Source of the DNA: Mycolicibacterium flavescens
Lineage (GTDB): Bacteria; Actinomycetota; Actinomycetes; Mycobacteriales; Mycobacteriaceae
Assembly: GCF_001722335.1 (NCBI RefSeq)
Contig: NZ_MIHA01000002.1
Span: 1-64,000, forward strand
Direction of reading: 5' to 3'
DNA length: 64,000 nt
Shown here: positions 10,156 to 19,711 of the stretch, piece after piece
Layout: each line of letters starts with the position of its first letter
Numbering within the stretch: position 1 is the first letter of the stretch
Program-made: the position numbers and the translations under genes
The notes under the pieces: generated by a model
What the model saw: the letters and a program-made list of their open reading frames with translations, nothing else
Databases searched by the model: none
What the model was told of the DNA's origin: nothing

Positions 10156-11421
10156 GTGAGTGAATTTCAGGCGCCCAAGGGCGTCCCGGACTACCTGCCG
10201 CCGGACTCGGCGCAGTTCGTCGGTGTGCGCGACGGGCTGCTCGACACCGCCCGGCGCGCCGGGTACGGCGACGTCGAACTGCCGATCTTCGAGGACACCG
10301 CGCTGTTCGCGCGCGGGGTGGGCGAATCCACCGACGTGGTGTCCAAGGAGATGTACACCTTCGCCGACCGCGGCGACCGGTCGGTGACCCTGCGCCCGGA
10401 AGGCACCGCGGGCGTGATGCGCGCGGTCATCGAGCACGGGCTGGACCGCGGCGCGCTGCCGGTCAAGCTCTGCTACGCCGGGCCGTTCTTCCGCTACGAG
10501 CGCCCGCAGGCCGGTCGGTACCGCCAGCTGCAGCAGGTCGGCGTCGAGGCGATCGGCGTCGACGACCCGGCGCTGGACGCCGAGGTGATCGCGGTCGCCG
10601 ACGCCGGGTTCCGCTCGCTGGGGCTCGACGGCTTCCGGCTGGAGATCACCTCGCTCGGTGACGACACCTGCCGCCCGCAGTACCGGGAGTTGTTGCAGGA
10701 GTTCCTGTTCAAGCTCGACCTCGACGAGGACACCCGCCGGCGCGCGGAGATCAACCCGCTGCGGGTGCTCGACGACAAGCGCCCGCACATCCGCGAGATG
10801 ACCGCCGACGCGCCGGTCATGCTCGACCACCTCTCCGATGTCGCCAAACAGCACTTCGACAGCGTGCTGGCGCATCTGGACGCGCTGGAGGTGCCGTACG
10901 TCATCAACCCGCGGATGGTGCGCGGGCTGGACTACTACACCAAGACGACGTTCGAGTTCGTGCACGACGGGCTCGGCGCGCAGTCGGGGATCGGCGGCGG
11001 TGGCCGCTACGACGGGCTGATGCGTCAACTCGGCGGAAAAGACCTGTCCGGCATCGGGTTCGGGCTCGGCGTCGATCGCACGCTGTTGGCGCTGCGGGCC
11101 GAGGGCAAAACCGTCGGCGGGACCACACGTGTCGATGTGTTCGGGGTGCCGATGGGGGAGCAGGCCAAGGTGACGCTCGCGGTGCTGGGCGCGCGGTTGC
11201 GGGCCGCCGGTGTCCGGGTCGACCTGGCCTACGGCGACCGCGGGATCAAGGGCGCGATGCGGGCCGCGGACCGCTCCGGGGCGTCGCTGGCGCTGGTGGC
11301 CGGTGACCGCGACGTCGAGGCCGGCACGGTCGGGGTGAAGAACCTGGCGACCGGCGAGCAGGTGGACGTGCCGATCGGGGCCGTGCACACCGAGGTGCTG
11401 ACCCGCCTGAACCGCGCGTAG
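10156..11421 (+). CDS. hisS: Histidine--tRNA ligase
   Basis: Class II aminoacyl-tRNA synthetase charging tRNA-His. The 421-residue length is normal. Motif 1 lies near the start ([14 protein letters not shown]), motif 2 includes [15 protein letters not shown], the histidine-specific signature is seen in [11 protein letters not shown], and motif 3 is [11 protein letters not shown]. The C-terminal ~90 residues form the anticodon-binding domain. The start GTG directly follows the stop of the MBL hydrolase. A hairpin repeat at 11431-11497 follows and probably terminates it. Confidence 0.98.
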   Translation: MSEFQAPKGVPDYLPPDSAQFVGVRDGLLDTARRAGYGDVELPIFEDTALFARGVGESTDVVSKEMYTFADRGDRSVTLRPEGTAGVMRAVIEHGLDRGALPVKLCYAGPFFRYERPQAGRYRQLQQVGVEAIGVDDPALDAEVIAVADAGFRSLGLDGFRLEITSLGDDTCRPQYRELLQEFLFKLDLDEDTRRRAEINPLRVLDDKRPHIREMTADAPVMLDHLSDVAKQHFDSVLAHLDALEVPYVINPRMVRGLDYYTKTTFEFVHDGLGAQSGIGGGGRYDGLMRQLGGKDLSGIGFGLGVDRTLLALRAEGKTVGGTTRVDVFGVPMGEQAKVTLAVLGARLRAAGVRVDLAYGDRGIKGAMRAADRSGASLALVAGDRDVEAGTVGVKNLATGEQVDVPIGAVHTEVLTRLNRA

Positions 11422-11430
11422 ACATTTCTT

Positions 11431-11497
11431 GTGGGGCGAACGTGCGCGTCTGCACACGACACGCCGCGCATTTTCGAGCCTTTGCGCACGCTCGTCG
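11431..11497 (+). repeat. Family A hairpin repeat, copy 1 (probable bidirectional terminator)
   Basis: A ~67-base element between the convergent hisS and membrane-protein genes. Its ends pair (CGAACGTGCGC with GCGCACGCTCG, 10 of 11) and the interior carries GACACGCCGC. Related copies lie at 14787-14853 (opposite strand) and 47164-47228. There is no T tract, as usual for mycobacterial terminators. Confidence 0.65.
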
Positions 11498-11511
11498 CGC
11501 GGTGAGCGTGC

Positions 11512-12054
11512 TCAAATGCCGTGCACGACGCCGGTCAACACACGATCGAGCGTTCCGATGCCGCCGGTGAAAGCGTTGCCGCGCAGCAGTATCCGCGTCG
11601 CCGACGGCGTCACGGCCACCAGCCGGGAGGTCAACAGGCTCGAGCGTCGTTCGAAGACGACATCGCTCAACAAGGCGACGACTTCGCCGGCGCTGTCGCG
11701 GTAGACCCCTCGGTGCCGGTCGAAAACCGCCACCGGCGCATAGACACTCAGCGGCGTTCGACGAACGCGGCGCAGCGCCCCCGACGCGCGGATCATCGCG
11801 CCGAATGCGAGCACCCCGACCGCGAGCAACGCCGCGCCGATCACCACCGACCGTCCGGCCATCGCGCCGGCCGCGGTCGAGATCGCCGACACCACACCGA
11901 ACCCGCCGCAGATCAGCGGTGTCATCGTCAGCAACAGCACCGTGACCTCCGACGGCACCCGGCCACGGTCGATCAGCAGGACCTCGTCGCCGCGCACCGC
12001 GAGCACCGCAGAACCGTGTTCGGCGAGCAGAACTGGTTCCGGCGGGTGCGACAC
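11512..12054 (-). CDS. Two-helix membrane protein, paralogue of the 14236-14763 product
   Basis: Function unknown. The 180-residue protein has a short N-terminus (VLLIDRGR), two predicted membrane helices at about residues 37-60 and 70-92, then a ~90-residue soluble tail. It resembles the 175-residue protein encoded at 14236-14763 over its whole length: both have an LxIDRG motif before helix 1, a GGFG motif within it, and end in the pattern RILxRGNxFxGGxGxxDxVLxxVV. Start is GTG at 12054. It is divergent from an amidohydrolase gene and convergent with hisS. Confidence 0.75.
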   Translation of the reverse strand: MSHPPEPVLLAEHGSAVLAVRGDEVLLIDRGRVPSEVTVLLLTMTPLICGGFGVVSAISTAAGAMAGRSVVIGAALLAVGVLAFGAMIRASGALRRVRRTPLSVYAPVAVFDRHRGVYRDSAGEVVALLSDVVFERRSSLLTSRLVAVTPSATRILLRGNAFTGGIGTLDRVLTGVVHGI

Positions 12055-12138
12055 GTCACCAGCATGCCGGACCGCGCGTTACATTACGTCCGACGCGCAC
12101 ACTCGCACCTCGCCGAGTCCGCGAGAACGGGAGAGCCC

Positions 12139-13128
12139 ATGCCGCTGATCGCGCTCGAGGAGCACTACGCGTGGGACCCGGCCAGCACCGGCAACGTGGT
12201 GGCGACGTGGCTACGGACGCACAACGACCTCGGTTACGAGCGGTTGTACGACCGCGGCGCACTGCGCCTGGAGCAGATGGACGTGGCGGGCATCGACTTT
12301 CAGATCCTGTCCCTGTTCGATCCGGGCGTGCAGGACGAGACCGACGTCGCCGTCGCCGTCGACATGGCCCGTCGCGCCAACGACGACCTCGCCGAGACCG
12401 TGCGCGCGACCCCCGACCGGTTCGGCGGCTTCGCGACCCTGGCGACCCAGGACCCCGTGGCTGCTGCCACCGAATTACGCAGGGCGGTAGCCGACCTCGG
12501 CCTGGTAGGCGCGCTGATCAACGGCCACTGCCAGGGCCGCTACCTCGACGACCCCGCCTACCACGAGCTGTTCGCGGCGGCCGAAGACCTCGGTGCTCCG
12601 ATCTACCTGCACCCGACCACGCCTCACCCGGCGGTGATGGACGCGTGGTTCGCGCCCTATGTCGACGACGGCCTGCACCTGGCGTCATGGGGTTTCGCGG
12701 CCGAGACCGGCACCCACGTGCTGCGGCTGATCTACTCCGGGCTGTTCGACCGGTTCCCGAGACTGCAGATGATCATCGGACATCTCGGCGAGATGCTGCC
12801 GTTCGCCGCCTACCGGATCGACCGCTACTACGGGCTGGGCGGAACACCCGCGGGCAACAGGCTGCGGCGTCTCCCGTCGGACTACCTGCGCACCAACTTC
12901 CACGTCACGACCAGCGGGAACTTCTGCGCTCCGGCCTTCGCGTGCACGCTGGAGGTGATGGGCGCCGACCGGGTGATGTTCTCGGTCGACTACCCGATGG
13001 ACGACAACGTGACCGGTGCCCAGTTCCTGCGCGACTACCCGATGGACGACGGCACCCGCCGAAAGGTGTCCTCCGGCAACGCGGTACAGCTGTTCGGTGA
13101 CCGTCTGCCCGCCCGCGTGAGGGGCTGA
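12139..13128 (+). CDS. Amidohydrolase-2 family protein (decarboxylase/hydrolase type)
   Basis: Member of the TIM-barrel amidohydrolase-2 family, which includes ACMSD and gamma-resorcylate decarboxylase; the substrate cannot be told. The 329 residues start MPLIALEEHY, where EExH-type N-termini replace the classical HxH in this subgroup. Other metal or active-site candidates are INGHCQGRY, IYLHPTTPHP, IIGHLGE and the late Asp in VMFSVDYPMD. ATG at 12139 is preceded by GGGAGAG. Longer in-frame upstream sequence overlaps the divergent membrane-protein gene antisense and is rejected. Neighbours on both sides are accessory, so this looks like a cargo gene. Confidence 0.85.
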   Translation: MPLIALEEHYAWDPASTGNVVATWLRTHNDLGYERLYDRGALRLEQMDVAGIDFQILSLFDPGVQDETDVAVAVDMARRANDDLAETVRATPDRFGGFATLATQDPVAAATELRRAVADLGLVGALINGHCQGRYLDDPAYHELFAAAEDLGAPIYLHPTTPHPAVMDAWFAPYVDDGLHLASWGFAAETGTHVLRLIYSGLFDRFPRLQMIIGHLGEMLPFAAYRIDRYYGLGGTPAGNRLRRLPSDYLRTNFHVTTSGNFCAPAFACTLEVMGADRVMFSVDYPMDDNVTGAQFLRDYPMDDGTRRKVSSGNAVQLFGDRLPARVRG

Positions 13129-13132
13129 GAAC

Positions 13133-14239
13133 TCACAGCGCGAACACCTGTCCGTCGCGGGCGACGGTGACACGACCGGGGTAGTGCTTACCCACCGCGG
13201 TCAACCATTCCGAGTCCGGCAGGTCGGTGGGCGAGTAGTGGCTGAGCACAACATGCCCGGCGTTGGCTGCGGCGGCCACCTCCCCGACCTGCTCGGCCGA
13301 GGTGTGCGAGTTGACCAGGTAGTCGGGCGGGAACCGGTTGCCGTAGTAGGCGTCGTCGAGGCTGAACTGCGCCTCGTGCACCAGGATGTCGGTGTCCCTC
13401 GCCAGGGTGACGACGTTCTCCGACTTCGTCGTGTCACCGGAGAACGTCACCGAGACACCGGATTTCAGCAGATCGAACCGGAACGCGAATGCCGGGTACA
13501 CGTCGTAATGCGAGACGAGCGTCGCGGTGACGGTGACGTTGTCGTCGCGCATCACGGGGAACGGGTCGGTGCGCGGCGCCCGGTTGAGGTAGTCGGAACC
13601 GGGCGGAACCGCGATCTCGACGACGTCGGCGAGACGCTGGATGTCGTCGGTGCCCATGTCGCGGATGAAGATGTTGTCGGTGTAGGCAAACGCCTGCTGC
13701 AGCGCCGCGGTGGTGGCGGCCAGCCCGGGCGTCGCGTCCGCAGCGTCGATCAGGGGCGGGTTCGGGTTGCCGACCCGGCTCGGAGGCAGACCGCCCGCAG
13801 GGCCCGGGCCGTAAACCATCACGGGCGCTTTGCCTTTCGCGGCGGTGTAACCGCCGGAGGCGAAGAAGCTGAAATAGTCGACGATGTGGTCGGTGTGCAG
13901 GTGGGTGATGAACATGGCTTTGAGAGCGTCGAACCGGAAACCCGCGTTGGTGAACGCGTTCAGCGAGCCCAGCCCGCAGTCGATCTGGTACAGGTCGGCG
14001 CCGACCTTGAGCGTCGACGAGATGCCGGTGCGGCCGGGGACCGGGGGCGGGCCGGCCTGCACCCCGAGCGTGACCAGGGCATCGCGCGGCAGGTCGGCCA
14101 CCGGGGCCGCCGAGGCGGGACCCGGCGAGGCGACTGCCGCTCCTCCGACGACGGCGGACACCGACGCGGCCAGCATCGCGCGACGCGACAGCGTGGCGTC
14201 GGCGTGCCCGCAGGCGCATCCGCCGTCGCCCGCGGTCAC
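13133..14239 (-). CDS. Tat-exported metallo-beta-lactamase-fold hydrolase
   Basis: Predicted exported MBL-fold enzyme of the ribonuclease Z/arylsulfatase-like group. The N-terminus contains a twin-arginine signal (LSRRAMLAASVSAVVGG) ending near an Ala-rich cleavage site (PASAAP). The catalytic-type motif THLHTDHIVDYFSFF is present, as are FSGDTTKSENVV and a late HTSAEQ/LSHYSP pair. At 368 residues it is a complete domain. I chose the GTG at 14239, which overlaps the stop of the membrane-protein gene upstream as GTGA, so the two are translationally coupled. The sequence before the Tat motif is Cys/His-containing (GCACGH). Substrate unknown. Confidence 0.85.
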   Translation of the reverse strand: MTAGDGGCACGHADATLSRRAMLAASVSAVVGGAAVASPGPASAAPVADLPRDALVTLGVQAGPPPVPGRTGISSTLKVGADLYQIDCGLGSLNAFTNAGFRFDALKAMFITHLHTDHIVDYFSFFASGGYTAAKGKAPVMVYGPGPAGGLPPSRVGNPNPPLIDAADATPGLAATTAALQQAFAYTDNIFIRDMGTDDIQRLADVVEIAVPPGSDYLNRAPRTDPFPVMRDDNVTVTATLVSHYDVYPAFAFRFDLLKSGVSVTFSGDTTKSENVVTLARDTDILVHEAQFSLDDAYYGNRFPPDYLVNSHTSAEQVGEVAAAANAGHVVLSHYSPTDLPDSEWLTAVGKHYPGRVTVARDGQVFAL

Positions 14240-14763
14240 CCTTCGCGGACCACAGCGTTGAGCACCTCGTCGATGTTGCCGACCCCGCCGTCGAACGGGT
14301 TGCCCCGCTTGAGAATCCGGGTTCCGCCGGGCATCTCTGCGACGAGTTTCGGTGAGCTGGAACCGATCTGGAACTTGCGGGCGAACCGCACCTGGTCGAG
14401 CTGTACCAGAGCGCCGCCGCGGTAGCTGAACAGTTCGAGTTTGCGGTCCAGCACGGCCGCCGGCCGGCATTCGTGCAGCGGTCGACCCCGGTACCGGCGG
14501 ATCCTGCGCACGACCAGAAACGTCGCCACCGCCAGCGCCACACCGGCCGCGACGAAGACCGCGCCCACCGTCGTCGACGGGCTGGTAGTGATCAGCGCGA
14601 CGAGTCCGAAGCCGCCGGCGACGACGGCCAACACCCCGAGCACGAACGCCAGTACCGTCAGCGGCCCCGTCCCGCGGTCGATGACCAGCACGCGGCGCCC
14701 GTCGTCGGTGACCACGAGGCCGCCGGTGTCGATCAGAACTCGGTTCTCGGTCGGAGTGTCCAC
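14236..14763 (-). CDS. Two-helix membrane protein, paralogue of the 11512-12054 product
   Basis: Unknown function. 175 residues with a soluble start (TENRVLIDTGG, VLVIDRGTG), two membrane helices at about residues 34-60 and 66-87, and a basic soluble tail ending in RILKRGNPFDGGVGNIDEVL. It matches the protein at 11512-12054 along its length, so the block between them carries two paralogues. It overlaps the downstream Tat-exported MBL gene by 4 bases, suggesting it works with that enzyme. The GTG at 14763 begins the part shared with the paralogue; farther-upstream in-frame sequence crosses the repeat at 14787-14853. Confidence 0.75.
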   Translation of the reverse strand: MDTPTENRVLIDTGGLVVTDDGRRVLVIDRGTGPLTVLAFVLGVLAVVAGGFGLVALITTSPSTTVGAVFVAAGVALAVATFLVVRRIRRYRGRPLHECRPAAVLDRKLELFSYRGGALVQLDQVRFARKFQIGSSSPKLVAEMPGGTRILKRGNPFDGGVGNIDEVLNAVVREG

Positions 14764-14786
14764 GGCTGAACTGTGCCATTCGACCG

Positions 14787-14853
14787 CCACGAACGTGCAC
14801 AAACTGCTGAAGATCAGCGGCGTGTCGTGTGCTGACATGCACGCTCGCCGCAC
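14787..14853 (-). repeat. Family A hairpin repeat, copy 2
   Basis: Read on the minus strand this matches copy 1 (11431-11497), sharing the core GCACACGACACGCCGC and the paired ends (GCGAGCGTGCA / TGCACGTTCGT, with one mismatch). It separates urtE (downstream end of the urt operon) from the next minus-strand gene pair, so it can act as the urt terminator. Together with copy 1 it brackets the 11.5-14.8 kb block in inverted orientation. Confidence 0.6.
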
Positions 14854-14861
14854 GGGGAGGA

Positions 14862-15554
14862 TCAGATGGCCATGGCTGCGCGGACGTCGGCCTCCGACGC
14901 CGATCCGCCGGTCCCGCTGGACGTCACCCGGCCGGCCTCCAGGATGTAGTACTGCTGGCAGGACTCCAGCGCGAACCCGATGTGCTGTTCGACCAGCAGC
15001 ACGCCCAGGTCCCCGCGGCGGGTCAGGTCGGTGATCGCGGCCTCGATCTCGGCGACCACCGACGGCTGGATGCCCTCGGTCGGCTCGTCGAGGATCAGGC
15101 ATTTCGGCGTGGTGATCAGCGCCCGGGCGATCGCCAACTGCTGGCGCTGACCACCCGAGAGCAGCCCGGCACGCCGGGTCAACAACTCCTTGAGAGCGGG
15201 GAACAGGTCGAGTTGCTCGTCGATCAGGCGCTTGCCGTTCTTGCGCCCGTCCGCGACGACCTGCAGGTTCTCCATCGTCGTCAACTGCCCGAACGACTGC
15301 TGCCCCTGCGGCACATACGCCAGGCCGCGCGCCACCCGAGCGCTGGGCCGCAGCTTGGTGATGTCCTCACCGTCGAAAAGCACCTGTCCGGCAGAGCATT
15401 TCAGCAACCCGACCGCCGCGCGCAGCAGGGTGGTCTTGCCGGCGCCGTTGTGGCCCATCACCGCGGCCACCCCGTCGGACGGCACCTCGATGCCGACGCC
15501 GTGGATCACTTCGGAACGGCCGTAGCCGCACCGCACATCGGCCAGTGTCAGCAT
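14862..15554 (-). CDS. urtE: Urea ABC transporter ATP-binding protein UrtE
   Basis: Second ATPase of the Urt importer, a branched-chain amino-acid-type ABC transporter for urea and short amides. The 230 residues contain Walker A GHNGAGKTT, the Q loop, the signature LLSGGQRQQLAIARAL, Walker B CLILDEPTEG and the switch VLLVEQH. The start ATG shares its A with the urtD stop (TGATG). It is the last gene of the operon. An in-frame extension through urtD antisense to no real homology is rejected. Confidence 0.95.
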   Translation of the reverse strand: MLTLADVRCGYGRSEVIHGVGIEVPSDGVAAVMGHNGAGKTTLLRAAVGLLKCSAGQVLFDGEDITKLRPSARVARGLAYVPQGQQSFGQLTTMENLQVVADGRKNGKRLIDEQLDLFPALKELLTRRAGLLSGGQRQQLAIARALITTPKCLILDEPTEGIQPSVVAEIEAAITDLTRRGDLGVLLVEQHIGFALESCQQYYILEAGRVTSSGTGGSASEADVRAAMAI

Positions 15555-16375
15555 CAGGCGTTCTCCTCGATCAGCTCTTCGGGCACACCGGCGGTACCGG
15601 CGGCCGCCGTGCCCAGGTAGACCTCCTGCACCTTCGGGTTGGCCTGCACCTCGGCGACCGAACCCTCGGCGATGACCTGCCCGCGCGCCAGCACGGTCAC
15701 CGATGTCGCGAACGCGCGCATGAAGTCCATGTCGTGTTCGACGACGACGACGGTGCGCTGACCGCCGATGCGCCGCAGCAGCTGCCCGGTTTCTTCGCGC
15801 TCCTCGTGACTCATCCCGGCCACCGGTTCGTCGAGCAGCAGCACGTCGGCGTTCTGCACCAGCAGCATGCCGATCTCGAGCCACTGCTTCTGGCCGTGCG
15901 CCAGCACCCCGGCGGGCTTGTCGGCCAGCTCGGTCAACCCGGTCGTCTCGAGCGCCTCCTCGATGGCGGGCAGCACACCCCTGCGCCTGCGCAGCAGTGT
16001 CCACGCCGACCGGCCCGCCCCCGCCGCGATGTCGAGGTTCTGCAACACGGTCAACTGCTCGAAGACGCTGGCCGTCTGAAACGTCCGCCCGACGCCGAGG
16101 CGCGCGATCTGGTGCACCTTCTTGCCGAGCAGGTCGACGCCGGACTTGTTGACCGACCCGGTGGCACTGACCAGCCCGGTGATCGCGTCGATCACGGTCG
16201 TCTTACCCGCGCCGTTGGGCCCGATCAGGAACCGCAGGTCGCCCTGGAACAGGGTCAGGTCGACGTCGCTGACCGCCTTGAAACCGTCGAAATCCACGGT
16301 GAGGCCGCGCACTTCGAGGTACTCGGTGCCCATGCCCACGTTTCCGCCGGGGGCGGGATCTTTGACCGTGCTCAT
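15554..16375 (-). CDS. urtD: Urea ABC transporter ATP-binding protein UrtD
   Basis: First ATPase of the Urt importer. 273 residues with Walker A GPNGAGKTT, signature region LAHGQKQWLEIGM (the degenerate form usual in LivG/UrtD proteins), Walker B DVLLLDEPVAGM and VVVVEHDMDF. I chose the ATG at 16375, which overlaps the urtC stop as ATGA. The ~25 residues before the ATPase fold are Gly/Pro-rich. It sits between urtC and urtE with overlaps on both sides, so stoichiometric translation is likely. Confidence 0.95.
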   Translation of the reverse strand: MSTVKDPAPGGNVGMGTEYLEVRGLTVDFDGFKAVSDVDLTLFQGDLRFLIGPNGAGKTTVIDAITGLVSATGSVNKSGVDLLGKKVHQIARLGVGRTFQTASVFEQLTVLQNLDIAAGAGRSAWTLLRRRRGVLPAIEEALETTGLTELADKPAGVLAHGQKQWLEIGMLLVQNADVLLLDEPVAGMSHEEREETGQLLRRIGGQRTVVVVEHDMDFMRAFATSVTVLARGQVIAEGSVAEVQANPKVQEVYLGTAAAGTAGVPEELIEENA

Positions 16376-17490
16376 GTGGAGGCACCCACCTTCTCGGTGT
16401 CGGGATCGGTCTGCGCCTCGGGTTCCGGCGCGGGAGGCGGTTTGGTGCGGCCGAGGCGGCGCCGCTTGAACAGCACGCCGAGCCCGGCCAGACCGGCGGG
16501 GAAGAACCCGACGACGACGATGAACAGCAACCCCTGCGCGTAGGTCCACTCCGACGGGAACCGTTCGGAGAACAGGGTTTGCGCCCACGCCACGCCGATC
16601 GCGCCGAGTACCGGTCCCAGCAGCGTGGTGCGCCCGCCGATCGCCACCCCGATCAGGAACGCGATCGACGGCAGGATGCCGACCTGCGACGGTGCGATGA
16701 ACCCGACGATCGGCGCGAACAGCGCACCGGCGATGCCGGCGAACAACGCCGCGGTGGTGTACGCGACGACTTTGATGTTGGCCGGGTCGTAGCCGAGGAA
16801 GCGGACCCGCTCCTCACCGTCGCGGACGGCCACCAGCAGTTCGCCGTAGCGACTCTGCATCAACTGCCGCACGACGGCCACGACGAGCAGCAGCACCCCG
16901 GCGGCGATGAAGTACAGCATCCGCCGGTTGGCGGGGTCGTTGAGGGTGAACCCGAAGAAGGTGCGAAACCTGTTGAGCCCGTTGCTGCCGCCGAGGCTGG
17001 TCTGGCCGACCAGCAGGATCGCCAGCGCCGCCGCCAGTGCCTGGGACAGGATCGCGAAGTAGGCGCCCTTGACGCGACGTTTGAACACGCCGAACCCGAG
17101 TGCCGCAGCGATCGCGGTCGGCACCAACAGGATCGCCAGCACGGTGAACGCGGGGGAGGCGAACGGCGCCCAGTAGCCGGGAAGCTCACGGACACCGGCG
17201 ATCTGCATGAAGTCGGGCACGTCGTCGCCGCGCAGTTGCGCGTCGGCGATCTTGAGGTGCATGCCCATCATGTAGCCGCCGAGCCCGAAGAACACGCCCT
17301 GGCCGAGCACCAGCATTCCGCCGCGGCCCCAGGCCAGCCCGATGCCGACCGCCACGATCGCGAAGCACAGGAACTTGCCGAGCAGGCTGAGCCGGAAATC
17401 GGACAGCACCACCGGCGCCACACCGAACAGCACCACCGCCGCCAGCCCGAAGCCGGCCCACGTCTGCCAGCGGCCCAGGAACGTCGTCAT
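16372..17490 (-). CDS. urtC: Urea ABC transporter permease UrtC
   Basis: One of the two membrane-spanning subunits of the Urt importer (LivM-like). 372 residues with about ten hydrophobic segments; conserved UrtC/LivM features include GRGGMLVLGQGVFFGLGGYM and the EAA-like loop region VRFLGYDPANIKVVAY. The C-terminal ~35 residues form a polar tail. The ATG overlaps the urtB stop and its own stop overlaps urtD, both as ATGA. Identification is firm from sequence plus the A-B-C-D-E gene order. Confidence 0.94.
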   Translation of the reverse strand: MTTFLGRWQTWAGFGLAAVVLFGVAPVVLSDFRLSLLGKFLCFAIVAVGIGLAWGRGGMLVLGQGVFFGLGGYMMGMHLKIADAQLRGDDVPDFMQIAGVRELPGYWAPFASPAFTVLAILLVPTAIAAALGFGVFKRRVKGAYFAILSQALAAALAILLVGQTSLGGSNGLNRFRTFFGFTLNDPANRRMLYFIAAGVLLLVVAVVRQLMQSRYGELLVAVRDGEERVRFLGYDPANIKVVAYTTAALFAGIAGALFAPIVGFIAPSQVGILPSIAFLIGVAIGGRTTLLGPVLGAIGVAWAQTLFSERFPSEWTYAQGLLFIVVVGFFPAGLAGLGVLFKRRRLGRTKPPPAPEPEAQTDPDTEKVGAST

Positions 17491-18371
17491 ACGAGACTCC
17501 TTGTGCGGACGGTGAACAGGCCCTGCGGGCGGGCCTGCAGGAAGATGACGATGATCACGAACACGATCACCTTCGCCAACGATGCGGTGGTGTTGTACTC
17601 GATGAACGAGTTCAAAAAGCCCAGCGCGAACGCGGCGATCACGGTGCCCTTGATCTGCCCGAGCCCGCCGACCACCACCACCAGGAACGCGTCGATCAGA
17701 TAGCTCTGCCCGATGGTCGGGCTGGTCGACCCGATCAGCGTCAACGCGACCCCGGCCACCGCGGCCAGGCCCGAACCGATGAAAAACGTTGTGATGTCGG
17801 TCTTGCGCGACGAGATACCGCTGGTCTCGGCGAGGTCGCGGTTGGCCACCACCGCCCGGATCCGCCGGCCCATCGGGCTGACCTTGAGCGCCGTGGCCAG
17901 CGCCGCGACGCAGATCACCGCCAGCACCAGGATGAAGATGCGGGTCTTGGGCACCACCGCGCCCAAGATCTCCACACCACCCGAAAGCCAGGCGGGTGCC
18001 ACCACGTTGACCGCCGGTGCGCCGAAGACGTCACGGGCCACCTGCTGCAGCACCAACCCGACGCCGAAGGTCACCAGGAGGGTGTCCAACGGCCGGTGGT
18101 ACATCCGCTGGATCAGCGTGGTCTCCAGAAGGGCGCCCATCGCCCCGCCGATCAGGAACCCGATCAGCAGTGAAAGCAGCAGCGACACACCGGCACTGGA
18201 CACGACCTGCTGAACGACATACGCGGTGTAGCAGCCGGCCATGATGAACTCGCCGTGCGCCATGTTGATGACGCCCATCTGACCGAACGTCAACGACAAC
18301 CCCAGGGCGGCCAGCAACAGGATCGAGCCGAGGCTCAACCCTGTTGCCAGCTGCCCGATCAGGACATCCAT
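17487..18371 (-). CDS. urtB: Urea ABC transporter permease UrtB
   Basis: LivH-like permease subunit of the Urt importer. 294 residues, about eight hydrophobic segments, with the family stretch GQMGVINMAHGEFIMAGCY near residues 30-48 and the loop around RAVVANRDLAETSGI. It begins 8 bases after the urtA stop and overlaps urtC by 4 bases. Shorter than some UrtB proteins, which carry an N-terminal periplasmic domain; this is the compact form. Confidence 0.94.
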   Translation of the reverse strand: MDVLIGQLATGLSLGSILLLAALGLSLTFGQMGVINMAHGEFIMAGCYTAYVVQQVVSSAGVSLLLSLLIGFLIGGAMGALLETTLIQRMYHRPLDTLLVTFGVGLVLQQVARDVFGAPAVNVVAPAWLSGGVEILGAVVPKTRIFILVLAVICVAALATALKVSPMGRRIRAVVANRDLAETSGISSRKTDITTFFIGSGLAAVAGVALTLIGSTSPTIGQSYLIDAFLVVVVGGLGQIKGTVIAAFALGFLNSFIEYNTTASLAKVIVFVIIVIFLQARPQGLFTVRTRSLV

Positions 18372-18379
18372 CTGTCAGG

Positions 18380-19645
18380 TCAGCTGGACAGGCCGGCAGC
18401 CCACGGGTACGACTTGAGGTAGGGGTCGGGCTCGATCGGTCCGGGCGACTCCCAGATCGTGTAAATCAGTCCGTCGGGCCGGATCTCGCCGATGCGGGCG
18501 GTCTTGGTGATGTGGTGGTTCTCGCCGTCGATGGTGACCAGGCCCTCGGGCGCGTCGAACGTCACCCCGCCCGCGTTGTCCTGAATCGCCTTGACGTCGA
18601 ACGAGTTCGCCTTCTCAACGGTGTTCTTCCACAGGTAGACCGAGACGTAGGCGGCCTCCATCGGATCCGAGGTCGGCTTGTCGGCACCGAACTTGTCCTT
18701 GTAGGCCTTGACGAACGCCTTGTTGGCCGGGGTGTCGACGGTCTCGTAGTAGTTCCACGCGGTGAGCTGACCGGTGACGTTCTGGATCCCGATGCCGCCG
18801 ACCTCTTCCTCGGCGATCGACACCGAGACCACCGGCATCGCCTCCGGGGTCAGGCCGACGTTGCGGTACTCGCGGAAGAACGCCACGTTGGAGTCGCCGT
18901 TGAGGGTGTTGAACACCGCGTCGGCGTCGGCGGTGCGAACCTTGTTGACGATCGTGGAGAAGTCCGTGGACCCCAGCGGCGTGTAGTCCTCACCCTTGAT
19001 CTCGATACCGTTGGCACCCGCGTACGCCTTGATGATCCGGTTGGCGGTCTGCGGGAACACGTAGTCGCTGCCGACCAGGTAGAGCGATTTGACGTCCTTC
19101 TCCTTGAGATAGTCCAGCGCGGGCACGATCTGCTGGTTGGTGGTGGCGCCGGTGTAGAAGATGTTCTTGCTCGACTCCAGGCCCTCGTACTGCACCGGGT
19201 AGTACAGCAGCGAGTTCGCGCTCTCGAACACCGGCAGCATCGCCTTGCGCGACGACGATGTCCAGCCGCCGAACACCGCGGCCACGCAGTCGCTGCTGAT
19301 CAGTTTCTCCGCCTTTTCGGCGAACACCGTGGGCTCCGATGCGCCGTCCTCGCCGACCAGCTGGATCTGCTTGCCCAGCACCCCGCCGGAGCCGTTGATC
19401 TGTTCGACGGCGAGGTCGATGGCGTGCCGGACGGTGACCTCGGAGATCGCCATGGTGCCCGACAACGAGTTCAGCGCGCCCACCTTGATCGTCGAACCCG
19501 AGGTGTCGACGCACGATTCGGCGTTTGCCGAGTCCGACTCGGTTGCCTTGCTTCCGCAGCCGGCCAGCACCAGGCTTGTCGCCGCGACGATACCGCTCGC
19601 AACAAGTGCCGACCGTTTCACCGAGGACCGTCGTGGTAGTCGCAT
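18380..19645 (-). CDS. urtA: Urea ABC transporter substrate-binding lipoprotein UrtA
   Basis: Periplasmic-type binding lipoprotein of the Urt system. The 421 residues begin with a basic signal peptide and lipobox (LVLAGC, Cys near residue 30). The mature protein shows UrtA traits: [47 protein letters not shown] and [11 protein letters not shown]. It is the first gene of a five-gene minus-strand operon, the full importer set. AGGAAAGG stands about 7 bases ahead of the ATG. No urease or urea amidolyase genes are in the window, so use of the imported urea depends on genes elsewhere. Confidence 0.96.
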   Translation of the reverse strand: MRLPRRSSVKRSALVASGIVAATSLVLAGCGSKATESDSANAESCVDTSGSTIKVGALNSLSGTMAISEVTVRHAIDLAVEQINGSGGVLGKQIQLVGEDGASEPTVFAEKAEKLISSDCVAAVFGGWTSSSRKAMLPVFESANSLLYYPVQYEGLESSKNIFYTGATTNQQIVPALDYLKEKDVKSLYLVGSDYVFPQTANRIIKAYAGANGIEIKGEDYTPLGSTDFSTIVNKVRTADADAVFNTLNGDSNVAFFREYRNVGLTPEAMPVVSVSIAEEEVGGIGIQNVTGQLTAWNYYETVDTPANKAFVKAYKDKFGADKPTSDPMEAAYVSVYLWKNTVEKANSFDVKAIQDNAGGVTFDAPEGLVTIDGENHHITKTARIGEIRPDGLIYTIWESPGPIEPDPYLKSYPWAAGLSS

Positions 19646-19711
19646 GAACAGCCTTTCCTATATATCCGCAGCGCACATCGGGCGATGAGCGTCGAGTCTG
19701 AGGTGAGATCC

